From NCBI GenBank assembly GCA_015655535.1, contig JAATEW010000402.1, forward strand, positions 1 through 13,457: DNA of 13,457 nucleotides. The letters run 5' to 3'. The translations under genes and the position numbers were made by a program. The notes below the pieces were generated by a model. It saw only the letters and a list, made by a program, of their open reading frames with translations, was not told where the DNA came from and did no database searches. The DNA is from Hyphomicrobiales bacterium. Lineage in GTDB: Bacteria; Pseudomonadota; Alphaproteobacteria; Rhizobiales; Beijerinckiaceae. Shown one piece after another: positions 1 through 6,652 of the stretch (the stretch's first letter is position 1; every line of letters starts with the position of its first letter).

Positions 1-1
1 C

Positions 2-202
2 GCGGCCATCGTCTCGCCGATCGCAGCCGGAATCATGATCGATATGACGGGCAATTGGTACCTGCCCTTCATCGTGACGATTCTCCTGATGGCACTCGGC
101 ATGGCCTCGGCCTTCCTGATGCATCCGGAAAGGCCGCTTGAGCAGAAAGAGCCGTCGGCCTCGCTCGCAGGCGGGACGCCGCTCGAAGCGGCACCGCTTT
201 AG
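2..202 (+). CDS. MFS transporter, C-terminal fragment (5' end outside window)
   Basis: The reading frame is open from the window edge to TAG at 200-202 and gives 66 residues. It begins with a small-residue helix (AAIVSPIAAGIMID), then a short loop TGNWYLP and a hydrophobic segment (FIVTILLMALGMASAFLM), followed by a polar tail of about 25 residues rich in Glu, Pro and Ala. Two final membrane segments joined by a 'D-x-T-G-x-W' loop and a cytosolic tail match the end of a major facilitator superfamily transporter, in which this loop separates the last two helices. The substrate cannot be told from this fragment. The gene faces the same way as the STAS gene downstream but is separated from it by 239 bp that include a palindromic repeat, so it probably belongs to a different unit. 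Confidence 0.7.
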   Translation, partial: AAIVSPIAAGIMIDMTGNWYLPFIVTILLMALGMASAFLMHPERPLEQKEPSASLAGGTPLEAAPL

Positions 203-220
203 AGCCGCGGACTTTCAATT

Positions 221-303
221 GCGTCATGGCCGGGCTTGACCCGGCCATCCAGGCGTCATCGAGAGTTGTGCTTGGATGCGCGGATCAAGTCCGTGCATGA
301 CGC
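221..303. repeat. Intergenic palindromic repeat with 30-bp imperfect arms
   Basis: The left arm 221-250 begins GCGTCATGGCC and the right arm 274-303 ends GCATGACGC. The reverse complement of the right arm matches the left at 24 of 30 positions, including the outer 8 bp exactly, around a 23-bp centre. No T-run follows, so it does not look like an intrinsic terminator. Sequences of this kind (GTCATGGCCGGGCTTGACCC and its mirror) are, from memory, common dispersed intergenic repeats in Rhizobiales genomes. Copy number cannot be judged from this window. Confidence 0.7.
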
Positions 304-337
304 GCTCAATGATTCCAGTTGAATATTCGTCGCTCCA

Positions 338-370
338 GATCACGACGATTTTAGATTGACTCGATCCAAA
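338..370. repeat. 33-bp element shared with the other STAS upstream region
   Basis: This stretch matches 12991-13023 at 28 of 33 positions. Its core, 350-370, is an imperfect palindrome (TTTAGATTGA, one base, TCGATCCAAA). It ends 71 bp before the ATG of the first STAS gene. The outer CACCGTGAT arm that makes the second copy a longer palindrome is missing here, so this may be a decayed or half copy. It could be an operator or just a dispersed repeat; the latter is the safer reading. Confidence 0.5.
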
Positions 371-441
371 TTGCGAACGGATCGGAGTCTAAGGTCTCCA
401 GCGACACGAGCGCGGCCTTGCCGTGATCATGCGGCCGGATT

Positions 442-798
442 ATGATTCGCCAACTCAAATGGTCGAGCTTGAAAACGATGGTGGATGAGGTGTTCGAGAT
501 GCGGCCCCAGGGGCGTATTGACAGCGCCACGGGCCCGGCCTTCGAGAAGGATGTGCTGGCGAAGATCGACGACGGCCAACGTTGTCTGCTGCTCGATTTC
601 GGCGACCTTCAATATATCAGCAGCGCCGGTCTGCGCATTGTGCTGCTCGCCGCCAAAAAGATGAAGACGGCCGGCGGAAAACTGGCCCTTTGCTCGCTCA
701 ACCCGCAAATCGCCGAAGTCTTCGAGATCAGCGGCTTCGCCCGCATCCTCGACATCCATCCCTCGCGCGACGCGGCGCTGGCGACTCTGTCCGCCTAA
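442..798 (+). CDS. STAS-domain protein, anti-sigma factor antagonist type
   Basis: This 118-residue protein is a single STAS domain of the SpoIIAA/RsbV class. The GRID motif at residues 24-27 fits the family's G-x-[LI]-D strand end. YISSAGLRIVLLAA (58-71) is the conserved loop and helix in which SpoIIAA has FMDSSGLGV. Aligning the Gly puts Ser61 at the phosphorylated serine of SpoIIAA (Ser58). GGKLALCSLNPQIAEVFEISGF also follows the family closely. Such proteins are phosphorylated by an RsbW-like HATPase kinase and dephosphorylated by a PP2C phosphatase, and bind a partner in only one state. Both enzyme types are encoded at 10908-12811. The start at 442 has no clear ribosome site; Met13 (478) would cut off the first strand, so 442 is preferred. 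It lies 72 bp upstream of the transporter gene, so co-transcription is possible. Its partner is unknown. Confidence 0.87.
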   Translation: MIRQLKWSSLKTMVDEVFEMRPQGRIDSATGPAFEKDVLAKIDDGQRCLLLDFGDLQYISSAGLRIVLLAAKKMKTAGGKLALCSLNPQIAEVFEISGFARILDIHPSRDAALATLSA

Positions 799-870
799 TC
801 AAAAACGCGGCATCGGTGCGCTTTCCTGTGACAGCAACCAAGGGCGTCACTCAAGTGTCGTTATATTGTC

Positions 871-2535
871 ATGTCTTGGGCCATACTCCCGCCCATGATG
901 ATGCACGCGGATGTATTCGCCTCGATCCTCGCCGGGCTCGGGCTTTTTTTCATCGGAATCAAGTCGATCGCCGCCAATTTGGGCCAATTGGCGGGGCGGA
1001 GTCTACGCCAATGGGTTGCGCGCTCGACCGGTAACTATGCGCTGAGCGCCTTGATCGGCACAGCCGCCGGTGCTTTGACCCAGAGCACCAATGCCATCAC
1101 CGTCATCTTGATGAGCCTGGCGAAGGCGGACCTCATCACGCTGCAGCAAGCGGCGCCCATTCTGGTCTGGGCCAATGTCGGCACCGCCGCGCTCGTCTTG
1201 CTGGTCGCGATCGACATTCATCTGTTCGTTCTGGCGATCACTGCGATAGCCGGCTTTTGCTATTACCTCAATCTCGACCGCTCGCCGCGCTGGCGTCCGA
1301 TCGTCGCCGCGATTTTCGCTATCAGCCTGTTGTTCCTCGGCCTCGAACTGATGCGCAACGGTGCCCATGCGCTGCGCGAGATCGACTGGGTTCGCGAGTC
1401 CTTGATGCTCGCCGCGCAATGGAGCGTCTCAGCCTTTCTCGTCGGCTGCGGGCTCGCGGTTTTGGCCCAATCCTCGGCGACCGTGACGGTGATCGTCATT
1501 GCCATGGCCTCGGCCCATTTGCTGACCCTGGAACAATCTATGATGACCGTCTTCGGCGCGAGCGTCGGATCGGGGATCAGCACCTATATGGTGGCCTCCT
1601 CCATGACCGGGGCGTCGCGCCAGCTCGCCATCCTTCAAGTGATGGTCAAGATCCTCGGTATAGCGGCGCTCTTGCCTTTGTTCATCATCGAACGCGCGTT
1701 CGGCGTGCCCCTGCTCGCCCACGCCATTCGCTTCGTCACCAATGATCCGAGCAAGCAAGTGGCGCTGGTCTATCTGGCCTGCCAGGTCGCGGCGGTCGCG
1801 GTGCAGGGCGTCTTCAACAAGCCCTTGCTGCCGCTGCTGCGATGGCTGGCGCCGCCGTCAGCGGAAGAAGCCGTGTCGAAGCCACGTTATCTCTACGATC
1901 AGGCGCTGAGCGAACCGGAAACCGCGCTCGCGCTCGTCGATCGCGAGCAAGAGCGGGTGTTCGGTTTTCTACCACTACATCTTGGCGTCGCCGATCATCT
2001 CGACGCCGGCGAGGCCCGACCCGAGCGCGGCACGGTGCTTTCGGTGGCGACCACTTTGGACGAAATCATCGGCCGCTTTCTCAATGATTTGGCGGATACA
2101 GGCGCCAGCCGCGACGTGCTTGAGCTCATTGCCAACCGTCAGGCCGGCAACGACCTGCTGCAATCGATCCACGAGTCGCTGCATGGCCTCGGAGGCGCCC
2201 TTTCAACACCCTTCGAATCACCGGCGATGCAATCGCTCAGCACCAATCTGTCGGAAGGGCTCGCGGCGCTTCTGCTGGCGGCCGACGAGGCTGTGAAATC
2301 CGGCGATGCCGACGACCTTGTCATCTTGCGGCAGCTCACCGCCGACCGCGACAGCCTCGTGGACCAGCTCCGGCGCCGGGTTATCGCGGCGGACAAGATG
2401 CTTTCGGCGCGCGATCAGCAGACACTTTATACCATCACCAGCCAGTTCGAACTGGTCGTGTGGATGCTGCGCCGCTATGGTGCCCTCATGACCGTCGAGG
2501 CCGCGGCGCCGGAAGAAGCGCCCGCCGCGGGGTAA
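871..2535 (+). CDS. Na/Pi-cotransporter family membrane protein with PhoU-like C-terminal domain
   Basis: The 554-residue product has an N-terminal membrane half (about 12-325) and a soluble helical tail (about 335-540). The membrane half carries the internal duplication typical of the Na/Pi cotransporter family (PF02690), with QSTNA at 71-75 and QSSAT at 200-204, each followed by a hydrophobic helix. WANVGTA (100-106) resembles the family's GANIGTT, but the second-repeat copy reads GASVGSGIST (229-238) and lacks the Asn. The tail resembles the PhoU-like region fused to many bacterial members (NptA/YjbB type). The family moves inorganic phosphate with sodium across the inner membrane, but many bacterial members are uncharacterised. 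Met9, Met10 and Met11 are alternative starts; neither region shows a good ribosome site. The gene follows a STAS gene and ends in a palindromic repeat. Confidence 0.85.
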   Translation: MSWAILPPMMMHADVFASILAGLGLFFIGIKSIAANLGQLAGRSLRQWVARSTGNYALSALIGTAAGALTQSTNAITVILMSLAKADLITLQQAAPILVWANVGTAALVLLVAIDIHLFVLAITAIAGFCYYLNLDRSPRWRPIVAAIFAISLLFLGLELMRNGAHALREIDWVRESLMLAAQWSVSAFLVGCGLAVLAQSSATVTVIVIAMASAHLLTLEQSMMTVFGASVGSGISTYMVASSMTGASRQLAILQVMVKILGIAALLPLFIIERAFGVPLLAHAIRFVTNDPSKQVALVYLACQVAAVAVQGVFNKPLLPLLRWLAPPSAEEAVSKPRYLYDQALSEPETALALVDREQERVFGFLPLHLGVADHLDAGEARPERGTVLSVATTLDEIIGRFLNDLADTGASRDVLELIANRQAGNDLLQSIHESLHGLGGALSTPFESPAMQSLSTNLSEGLAALLLAADEAVKSGDADDLVILRQLTADRDSLVDQLRRRVIAADKMLSARDQQTLYTITSQFELVVWMLRRYGALMTVEAAAPEEAPAAG

Positions 2536-2536
2536 A

Positions 2537-2582
2537 GCATCGGACCGAAAAGTGCGCAGCGGTTTTCGGACCAATCCGATGC
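2537..2582. repeat. Intergenic palindrome (GCATCGG…CCGATGC) just after the transporter gene
   Basis: Two nested inverted pairs are visible: GCATCGG (2537-2543) with CCGATGC (2576-2582), and CCGAAAA (2545-2551) with TTTTCGG (2563-2569). The element begins one base after the TAA of the transporter gene. From memory, very similar sequences (GCATCGGACCGAAAA and its mirror) are widespread intergenic repeats in Rhizobiales. It could fold in RNA and protect or end the upstream transcript, but there is no terminal T-run. Confidence 0.7.
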
Positions 2583-2716
2583 GGTTTTAAAGACTTAAAG
2601 GCACCGGTCCGACTCTATATGAACGTCCGCCGCTCTAAGGCTGCCCGGCTTTTATAGGTCTTAAGGATAATGTGCGTGCCTTGGCCAGCCGTCTGGCGGG
2701 CCCGGCCATCGGCCTC

Positions 2717-2722
2717 TATGAT
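2717..2722 (+). promoter_or_regulatory. Possible -10 box for the chemosensory operon
   Basis: TATGAT lies 29 bp before the MCP start codon and would place transcription initiation close to 2730, just upstream of the ribosome site. The matching -35 position (about 2694-2699, TGGCGG) is poor, so this is only a weak candidate. The rest of the gap 2583-2745 shows no gene. Confidence 0.2.
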
Positions 2723-2733
2723 AAAGTCGCGCG

Positions 2734-2740
2734 AGGGAGG
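2734..2740 (+). promoter_or_regulatory. Ribosome binding site AGGGAGG for the MCP gene
   Basis: AGGGAGG sits five bases before the ATG at 2746. It is the strongest Shine-Dalgarno match in the window and fixes the start of the first gene of the chemosensory operon. Confidence 0.75.
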
Positions 2741-2745
2741 CCGGA

Positions 2746-4305
2746 ATGATCTTTAATCGCTGGAAGATGGCGCCGAAAATCTATCTCGTCGTGGCGGCCT
2801 TGGCGCTGATCACTTTATTCGTCGGCGCCCTCGGCGTCGATGCGATGCGCACCTATAACGAAAAAGTTCATGAGATCGAGCGGGCCTCCAGCCGCACCGT
2901 TATCGGCGAAAAGATCAACGGGTTGATTTACGCCGCGGTGATGGACTCCCGCGGCATTTACATGGCGGCGACGCCGGCCGAATCGGAAAAATTCGCGCCC
3001 CTCGTCCTACAGAATTTGGAGCGCATCGGCCGCTTGATGAAAGATTGGACCGCACTGGACGAGCCTGAGGACAAGGCCGCCATGGACCGCGCCAATGCGG
3101 CGGTGGACCAGTTCATCAGGTTCCGGACCGAGCTGGTTCGTCTCTCGCGTCAAGCTACACTGCCGGAAGCGCGTGCCTATGGCGACAATGATGCCAATCG
3201 CATCAACCGCGCTAAATTGAACGAAGAAATCGACGCGCTTGCCGCGTCCAATAATGCCCGCATCACGCGTCTGAACCAGGAGCTCACCGCGTTCTATCAG
3301 ACGCGGCTCGGGTTCCTGACCTTCATCGCCATTGCCGGCGCCATCGCGGGCGCTGTCCTCTCCATTCTCTTTGTCACGCGATTCATCACGCATCCGCTGA
3401 CCGACATTACGAAAGCCTTGCAGAGCCTGGCGAGCGGTCATACGACCGGCGAGGTTCCGGTCGAGCGCGGCGACGAGATCGGCGATATCGCCAAGGTGAT
3501 CCGCACCTTTCAGAAACAGGCCGTCGCTTCCGATGCCTTGACGGAGCGCGTGACCGAGGATGTCGGCCGGATCGCGCTTGCCGCGGGTCAGGCGAGCAGC
3601 GCCGTCAGCCAAGTGTCGGACGGCTCGAACGTCCAGCTCAACTCGCTCAAAAAGACATCGAGCGCCGTCAACCAGAGCACGCTTGCCATTTCCGACGTCG
3701 CCAAGAATACGCATCTTGCCAGCGAACACGCCGCCGCCACCGCAACTCTGGTGACGGATGGCATGTCGCGCATGTCCGACATGCTCAATGTCGTCAATGC
3801 GATCGCCGAGAGCAGCAGCAAGGTGCGCTACATCGCCGACGCGATTTCCCGCATCGCGAGCCAAACCAATATGCTGTCGTTGAACGCGGCGATCGAGGCT
3901 GCCCGCGCGGGCGACCACGGCAAGGGATTTGCCGTCGTCGCCGAGGAAGTGCGCAAGCTCGCCGAGAACTCGGCCTCGCTGGCGCAGGAGATTGCCGAGC
4001 TTGTCAGCCGCTCGACAGCGCAGGCTGGCGAGGGCGTCGCCATGGCGGGCGAAGTCAGCGATAAGATGCGGCGCATTTCCGAGACAGTGCGCCAGAGCGA
4101 CAAGCTCGTCGGCTCCATCGCCACCGCTATGGCGGAGCAGCAGGCGGCCATCACGCAGATCAATGCGAGCCTCGACGAACTCACCCGGATCGGCCAATCG
4201 AATGCGACCGCGGCGGAGGAAATCACCGCGACCATGCTGGACTTGAGCAAGCTTGCGGAGCACTCTCGCGGCGAGTTCGATAAATTCAAGGAAATCTGGA
4301 CTTAA
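2746..4305 (+). CDS. Methyl-accepting chemotaxis protein (transmembrane receptor)
   Basis: The 519-residue receptor has a TM1 helix at about 12-31, a largely helical periplasmic region at about 33-187, TM2 at about 188-211, a HAMP domain at about 212-264 and a cytoplasmic signalling domain at about 285-510. The hairpin tip is textbook: SQTNMLSLNAAIEAARAGDH followed by GKGFAVVAEEVRKLAENS (372-409), the part that contacts CheA and CheW. The sensor part has the length of a four-helix-bundle MCP sensor and its ligand is unknown. The C-terminus ends FKEIWT and lacks the NWETF-type pentapeptide used by some receptors to tether CheR and CheB. It is the first gene of the operon, with cheR 21 bp downstream. 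It is the only receptor in the window, so it is the likely input for the CheA encoded here, although other MCPs in the genome could also feed it. Confidence 0.95.
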   Translation: MIFNRWKMAPKIYLVVAALALITLFVGALGVDAMRTYNEKVHEIERASSRTVIGEKINGLIYAAVMDSRGIYMAATPAESEKFAPLVLQNLERIGRLMKDWTALDEPEDKAAMDRANAAVDQFIRFRTELVRLSRQATLPEARAYGDNDANRINRAKLNEEIDALAASNNARITRLNQELTAFYQTRLGFLTFIAIAGAIAGAVLSILFVTRFITHPLTDITKALQSLASGHTTGEVPVERGDEIGDIAKVIRTFQKQAVASDALTERVTEDVGRIALAAGQASSAVSQVSDGSNVQLNSLKKTSSAVNQSTLAISDVAKNTHLASEHAAATATLVTDGMSRMSDMLNVVNAIAESSSKVRYIADAISRIASQTNMLSLNAAIEAARAGDHGKGFAVVAEEVRKLAENSASLAQEIAELVSRSTAQAGEGVAMAGEVSDKMRRISETVRQSDKLVGSIATAMAEQQAAITQINASLDELTRIGQSNATAAEEITATMLDLSKLAEHSRGEFDKFKEIWT

Positions 4306-4326
4306 ACCCTTTCAAGCTAGAGGCCG

Positions 4327-5322
4327 ATGGCGCATTCGATCGAAAACACGCTTGCGCTTCTGCAGGATGCGATGACCGCGCATCGGCAGGCCTTGGCGCG
4401 CGGGCCTTCCGCCGAATCAATCCAGCCTATCGCAGAGCCGCAAGATCGCCGCGCCCAACTGGTGCTGAAGCTTTTGACGGGCGTCGAAAGACGCGCGGGC
4501 ATCGAAGTATCTCAGCCGGCCGCCGAAAAGCTTTTGCGGCTTTTGGCGTCGACCGACATCGTGGAGCTTGAAGCCTGGGTCGCCAGGCTCGACACCTTGC
4601 CCGCAAGCCATCCGGAATGGCTGTCGCTGATCGAAAGCCTGACCGTGCATGAGACCTATGTCATGCGCGACCCCGCGCAGCTCGCATTTTTCGCGGCGCA
4701 ATTGCCGGCTTTGATCGCCGGGGCCGCCGCGTCGAAAACCTATCTTCTGCGCTTTTGGTCGGCCGGCTGCGCGACGGGCGAGGAAGCCTATACGATCGCC
4801 GCTTTGACGCTCGATGCCATGGTCGCGGCGGGCAATGCGGTTGCGGCGGAGACCGGCATTACCCTTGTCTCGCCATGGCGGATCGAGATCGTCGGTTCGG
4901 ACATCTCGCAGCTCGCGCTCACGCAGGCGCGCGCCGGCATTTACGACACGGGCCCCTTGTCCTCGTTTCGCGACGAATCCGAACCCTTGCTGGGGCATTT
5001 CCCATTCGTAGCCGCCACGAGCATGAGCGGCATGGCCGTGCGCTGCGCCTCCCCCGATCTGAAAGCGGCCGTTTCCTTCGAACATTTCAATCTGATCGAC
5101 GATCCCATGCCGGCAGATCCCTTCGATGCCGTGTTCTGTCGCAATGTTCTGATCTATTTCAGCACGCGCGCCCGCAAGCAGGCTCTGGAAACGCTCCGCC
5201 GCGCGGTGCGGCCCGGCGGTTATCTCCTGCTCGGGCCAACCGATACGCTGATCGAGGCCGAGGCTTTCGAGGCGCTGTGGGCGCCAGGTGCCGTCATTTA
5301 CCGGCGGAGGCAGAATGCCTGA
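4327..5322 (+). CDS. cheR: CheR, chemoreceptor glutamate methyltransferase
   Basis: The 331-residue protein transfers methyl groups from S-adenosylmethionine to receptor glutamates, resetting sensitivity. An extra N-terminal segment of about 45 residues precedes the CheR N-terminal helical domain (about 46-125), which includes LTVHETYVMRD (105-115), the equivalent of the family's T-x-x-E-T-x-F-F-R-[DE]. The Rossmann domain follows, with WSAGCATGEEAYTIA (144-158) as the SAM-binding motif I, GSDIS (190-194), FDAVFCRNVLIYF (266-278) and PGGYLLLG (296-303). All expected motifs are present, so it should be active. AGAGG (4319-4323) precedes the ATG. Its end overlaps the start of the next gene by 8 bp (ATGCCTGA), pointing to coupled translation. 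A flagellar role is not implied, as no motility genes are nearby. Confidence 0.94.
   Translation: MAHSIENTLALLQDAMTAHRQALARGPSAESIQPIAEPQDRRAQLVLKLLTGVERRAGIEVSQPAAEKLLRLLASTDIVELEAWVARLDTLPASHPEWLSLIESLTVHETYVMRDPAQLAFFAAQLPALIAGAAASKTYLLRFWSAGCATGEEAYTIAALTLDAMVAAGNAVAAETGITLVSPWRIEIVGSDISQLALTQARAGIYDTGPLSSFRDESEPLLGHFPFVAATSMSGMAVRCASPDLKAAVSFEHFNLIDDPMPADPFDAVFCRNVLIYFSTRARKQALETLRRAVRPGGYLLLGPTDTLIEAEAFEALWAPGAVIYRRRQNA
5306..5310 (+). promoter_or_regulatory. Ribosome binding site GGAGG that fixes the triple-CheW start at 5315
   Basis: GGAGG lies four bases before ATG 5315. The longer reading from GTG 5288 has no such site and would overlap cheR by 35 bp, so the ATG is preferred. Confidence 0.65.
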
Positions 5323-6652
5323 GGCGGACAATTTCAGCGGAGGCGGCGCTGCAAGAGACCTTCTGTTTTGGCAGAGCGGCCAATGCTGGGCCATTCCGGC
5401 GGAACGCGCCGTCAAAGTCATCCCGACACAACCTTTGACCCATTTGCCGTTTCTGCCGCCGGAGGTTTTGGGCGTCGTCGCCATCTCCGGCAAGGTCGTG
5501 CCCGTCCTCGATCTTCCCATGATGCTCGGCCTGCCGAAGCATGAATCCAATGATGCCGAATTGGTACTTGTCGCCATAGGTACCGAGACCTATGCGCTTC
5601 GCGTCGAACGCGTGTTGCAGATCGCAGCATCTGCCGATTACTGGCATGATGATCCCGTGCATCGCATCGATATCGATGATCTCGTCGAGCGTCATGTGCG
5701 TGGGAACGCCACTGCTCTCATGGGCTTTGCCGGTCTCGACGCGGCTCGAATCGAAACGGCGAACCGCAGCCCTGCCGCAAGCCCACCTGCCGCGCGACAG
5801 CAAACGACGATGCTCGGCGTGCGCGGCGCGGCGCTCGCCGTGGAGACTGCAAGTTCCTATGAGTTTTTGCCGCTCGATCTCGTGACCGAACTCAGCGAGA
5901 GCCTGCCCGTCGCCGCCGTGCCGGACCCTTCACCCGTCTTTGCCGGCGCGGCATTCTTTCGCGACAGGCTGTTGCCTGTCGTCTGTCTCGATGCGCTTCT
6001 CTCGCGCCCGCCCGCGGAGCCGCAAGCGCATAGTGTCTTTGTCGTCATTGAGGCCGATGGCCGCCATTGCGCGCTTGCCGTCAAATCCGTGATCGGTCTC
6101 GTGCCCAACGCGGAACCGGAGAGCCTCGTCGATCTGCGGCAACTCCTTAAGAACCTGCTGCCGGATGCGGATTCAGGCAGCACATCGGCAATGCCTACAG
6201 CCATGCAAACCCCGCCAGAAACCCAAGCGGAGACGCGCTATCTGCTGGTCGAATTGGCCGGGCAGATGTGTGCTTTCGCGCTAACGTCGGTCGCTCACAT
6301 TCACGCCGGCTGCCGCGTGATTCCGGCGCCAGCCACGGCGGAAAGCGCTGCAATCGGGGTGACGGCGATCGGCGGCCGCGTTTTGCCGATGCTCGACATC
6401 GCAGCCCTGCTCAGCCTTGCAGCGACGCAAGCGACGCCGCAGTTCATCGAACTCGGATCGCAGCAAACTGGGCCTTTTATGGTCGCGGTCGACCGCATCG
6501 CTGGAATTGTCGCCATCGCGGATGACGCTCTGATCCCGCCTCCCGAAAGTGGCGCGATCCATGCCATGGTCCGGCAGAACACGGGCCTCGTGTGGATTTT
6601 GGATGCGTCCCTGATCGCAGAGCAGAGCGGATGGAGGCGCGATGCCGCCTGA
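5315..6652 (+). CDS. cheW: CheW-family coupling protein with three CheW-like domains
   Basis: From ATG 5315 the product has 445 residues, about three times a normal CheW. Three CheW-like units can be read: about 15-125 (DLLFWQSGQCWAIPAERAVK, then VVAISGKVVPVLDLPMMLG), about 165-285 (GAAFFRDRLLPVVCLDALLS, then CALAVKSVIGLV) and about 307-435 (YLLVELAGQMCAFALTSVAH, then AIGGRVLPMLDIAALLSL, then MVAVDRIAGIV). Low-complexity linkers rich in Pro, Ala and Gln (about 150-164 and 286-306) separate them. CheW bridges receptors and CheA; a protein with three units could link several receptor or kinase contacts in one polypeptide. The canonical NLRG motif before the 'xxPVxDL' strand is replaced in each unit (AISG, FFRD, AIGG). 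Unit two is the most divergent. The gene overlaps cheR upstream and cheB downstream. Confidence 0.85.
   Translation: MPEADNFSGGGAARDLLFWQSGQCWAIPAERAVKVIPTQPLTHLPFLPPEVLGVVAISGKVVPVLDLPMMLGLPKHESNDAELVLVAIGTETYALRVERVLQIAASADYWHDDPVHRIDIDDLVERHVRGNATALMGFAGLDAARIETANRSPAASPPAARQQTTMLGVRGAALAVETASSYEFLPLDLVTELSESLPVAAVPDPSPVFAGAAFFRDRLLPVVCLDALLSRPPAEPQAHSVFVVIEADGRHCALAVKSVIGLVPNAEPESLVDLRQLLKNLLPDADSGSTSAMPTAMQTPPETQAETRYLLVELAGQMCAFALTSVAHIHAGCRVIPAPATAESAAIGVTAIGGRVLPMLDIAALLSLAATQATPQFIELGSQQTGPFMVAVDRIAGIVAIADDALIPPPESGAIHAMVRQNTGLVWILDASLIAEQSGWRRDAA
6633..6637 (+). promoter_or_regulatory. Ribosome binding site GGAGG for cheB inside the triple-CheW gene
   Basis: GGAGG is four bases before ATG 6642, the same arrangement as in front of the triple-CheW gene. 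It supports the start that overlaps the upstream stop by 11 bp. Confidence 0.6.

Noticed and set aside
221..303. Intrinsic terminator for the MFS gene
   Set aside because: The arms are long and imperfect with a 23-bp centre, and no T-run follows, so a repeat element is the better reading.
582..1034. A 150-codon plus-strand frame across the first STAS gene and the transporter start
   Set aside because: It is out of frame with both well-supported genes, is Arg-rich and has no motif.
3007..4263. A 418-codon open frame on the minus strand opposite the MCP gene
   Set aside because: Its product is rich in Arg, Gly, Asp and His without family motifs, and the opposite strand encodes an unmistakable MCP. 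Long antisense frames are expected in GC-rich coding DNA.
5288..5314. GTG start that would lengthen the triple-CheW protein by nine residues
   Set aside because: The ATG at 5315 has a GGAGG site at good spacing and a short overlap with cheR, while the GTG has neither.
4417..5577. A 386-codon minus-strand frame opposite cheR
   Set aside because: It spans cheR and the start of the next gene, shows no recognisable domain and mirrors the codon bias of the real genes.
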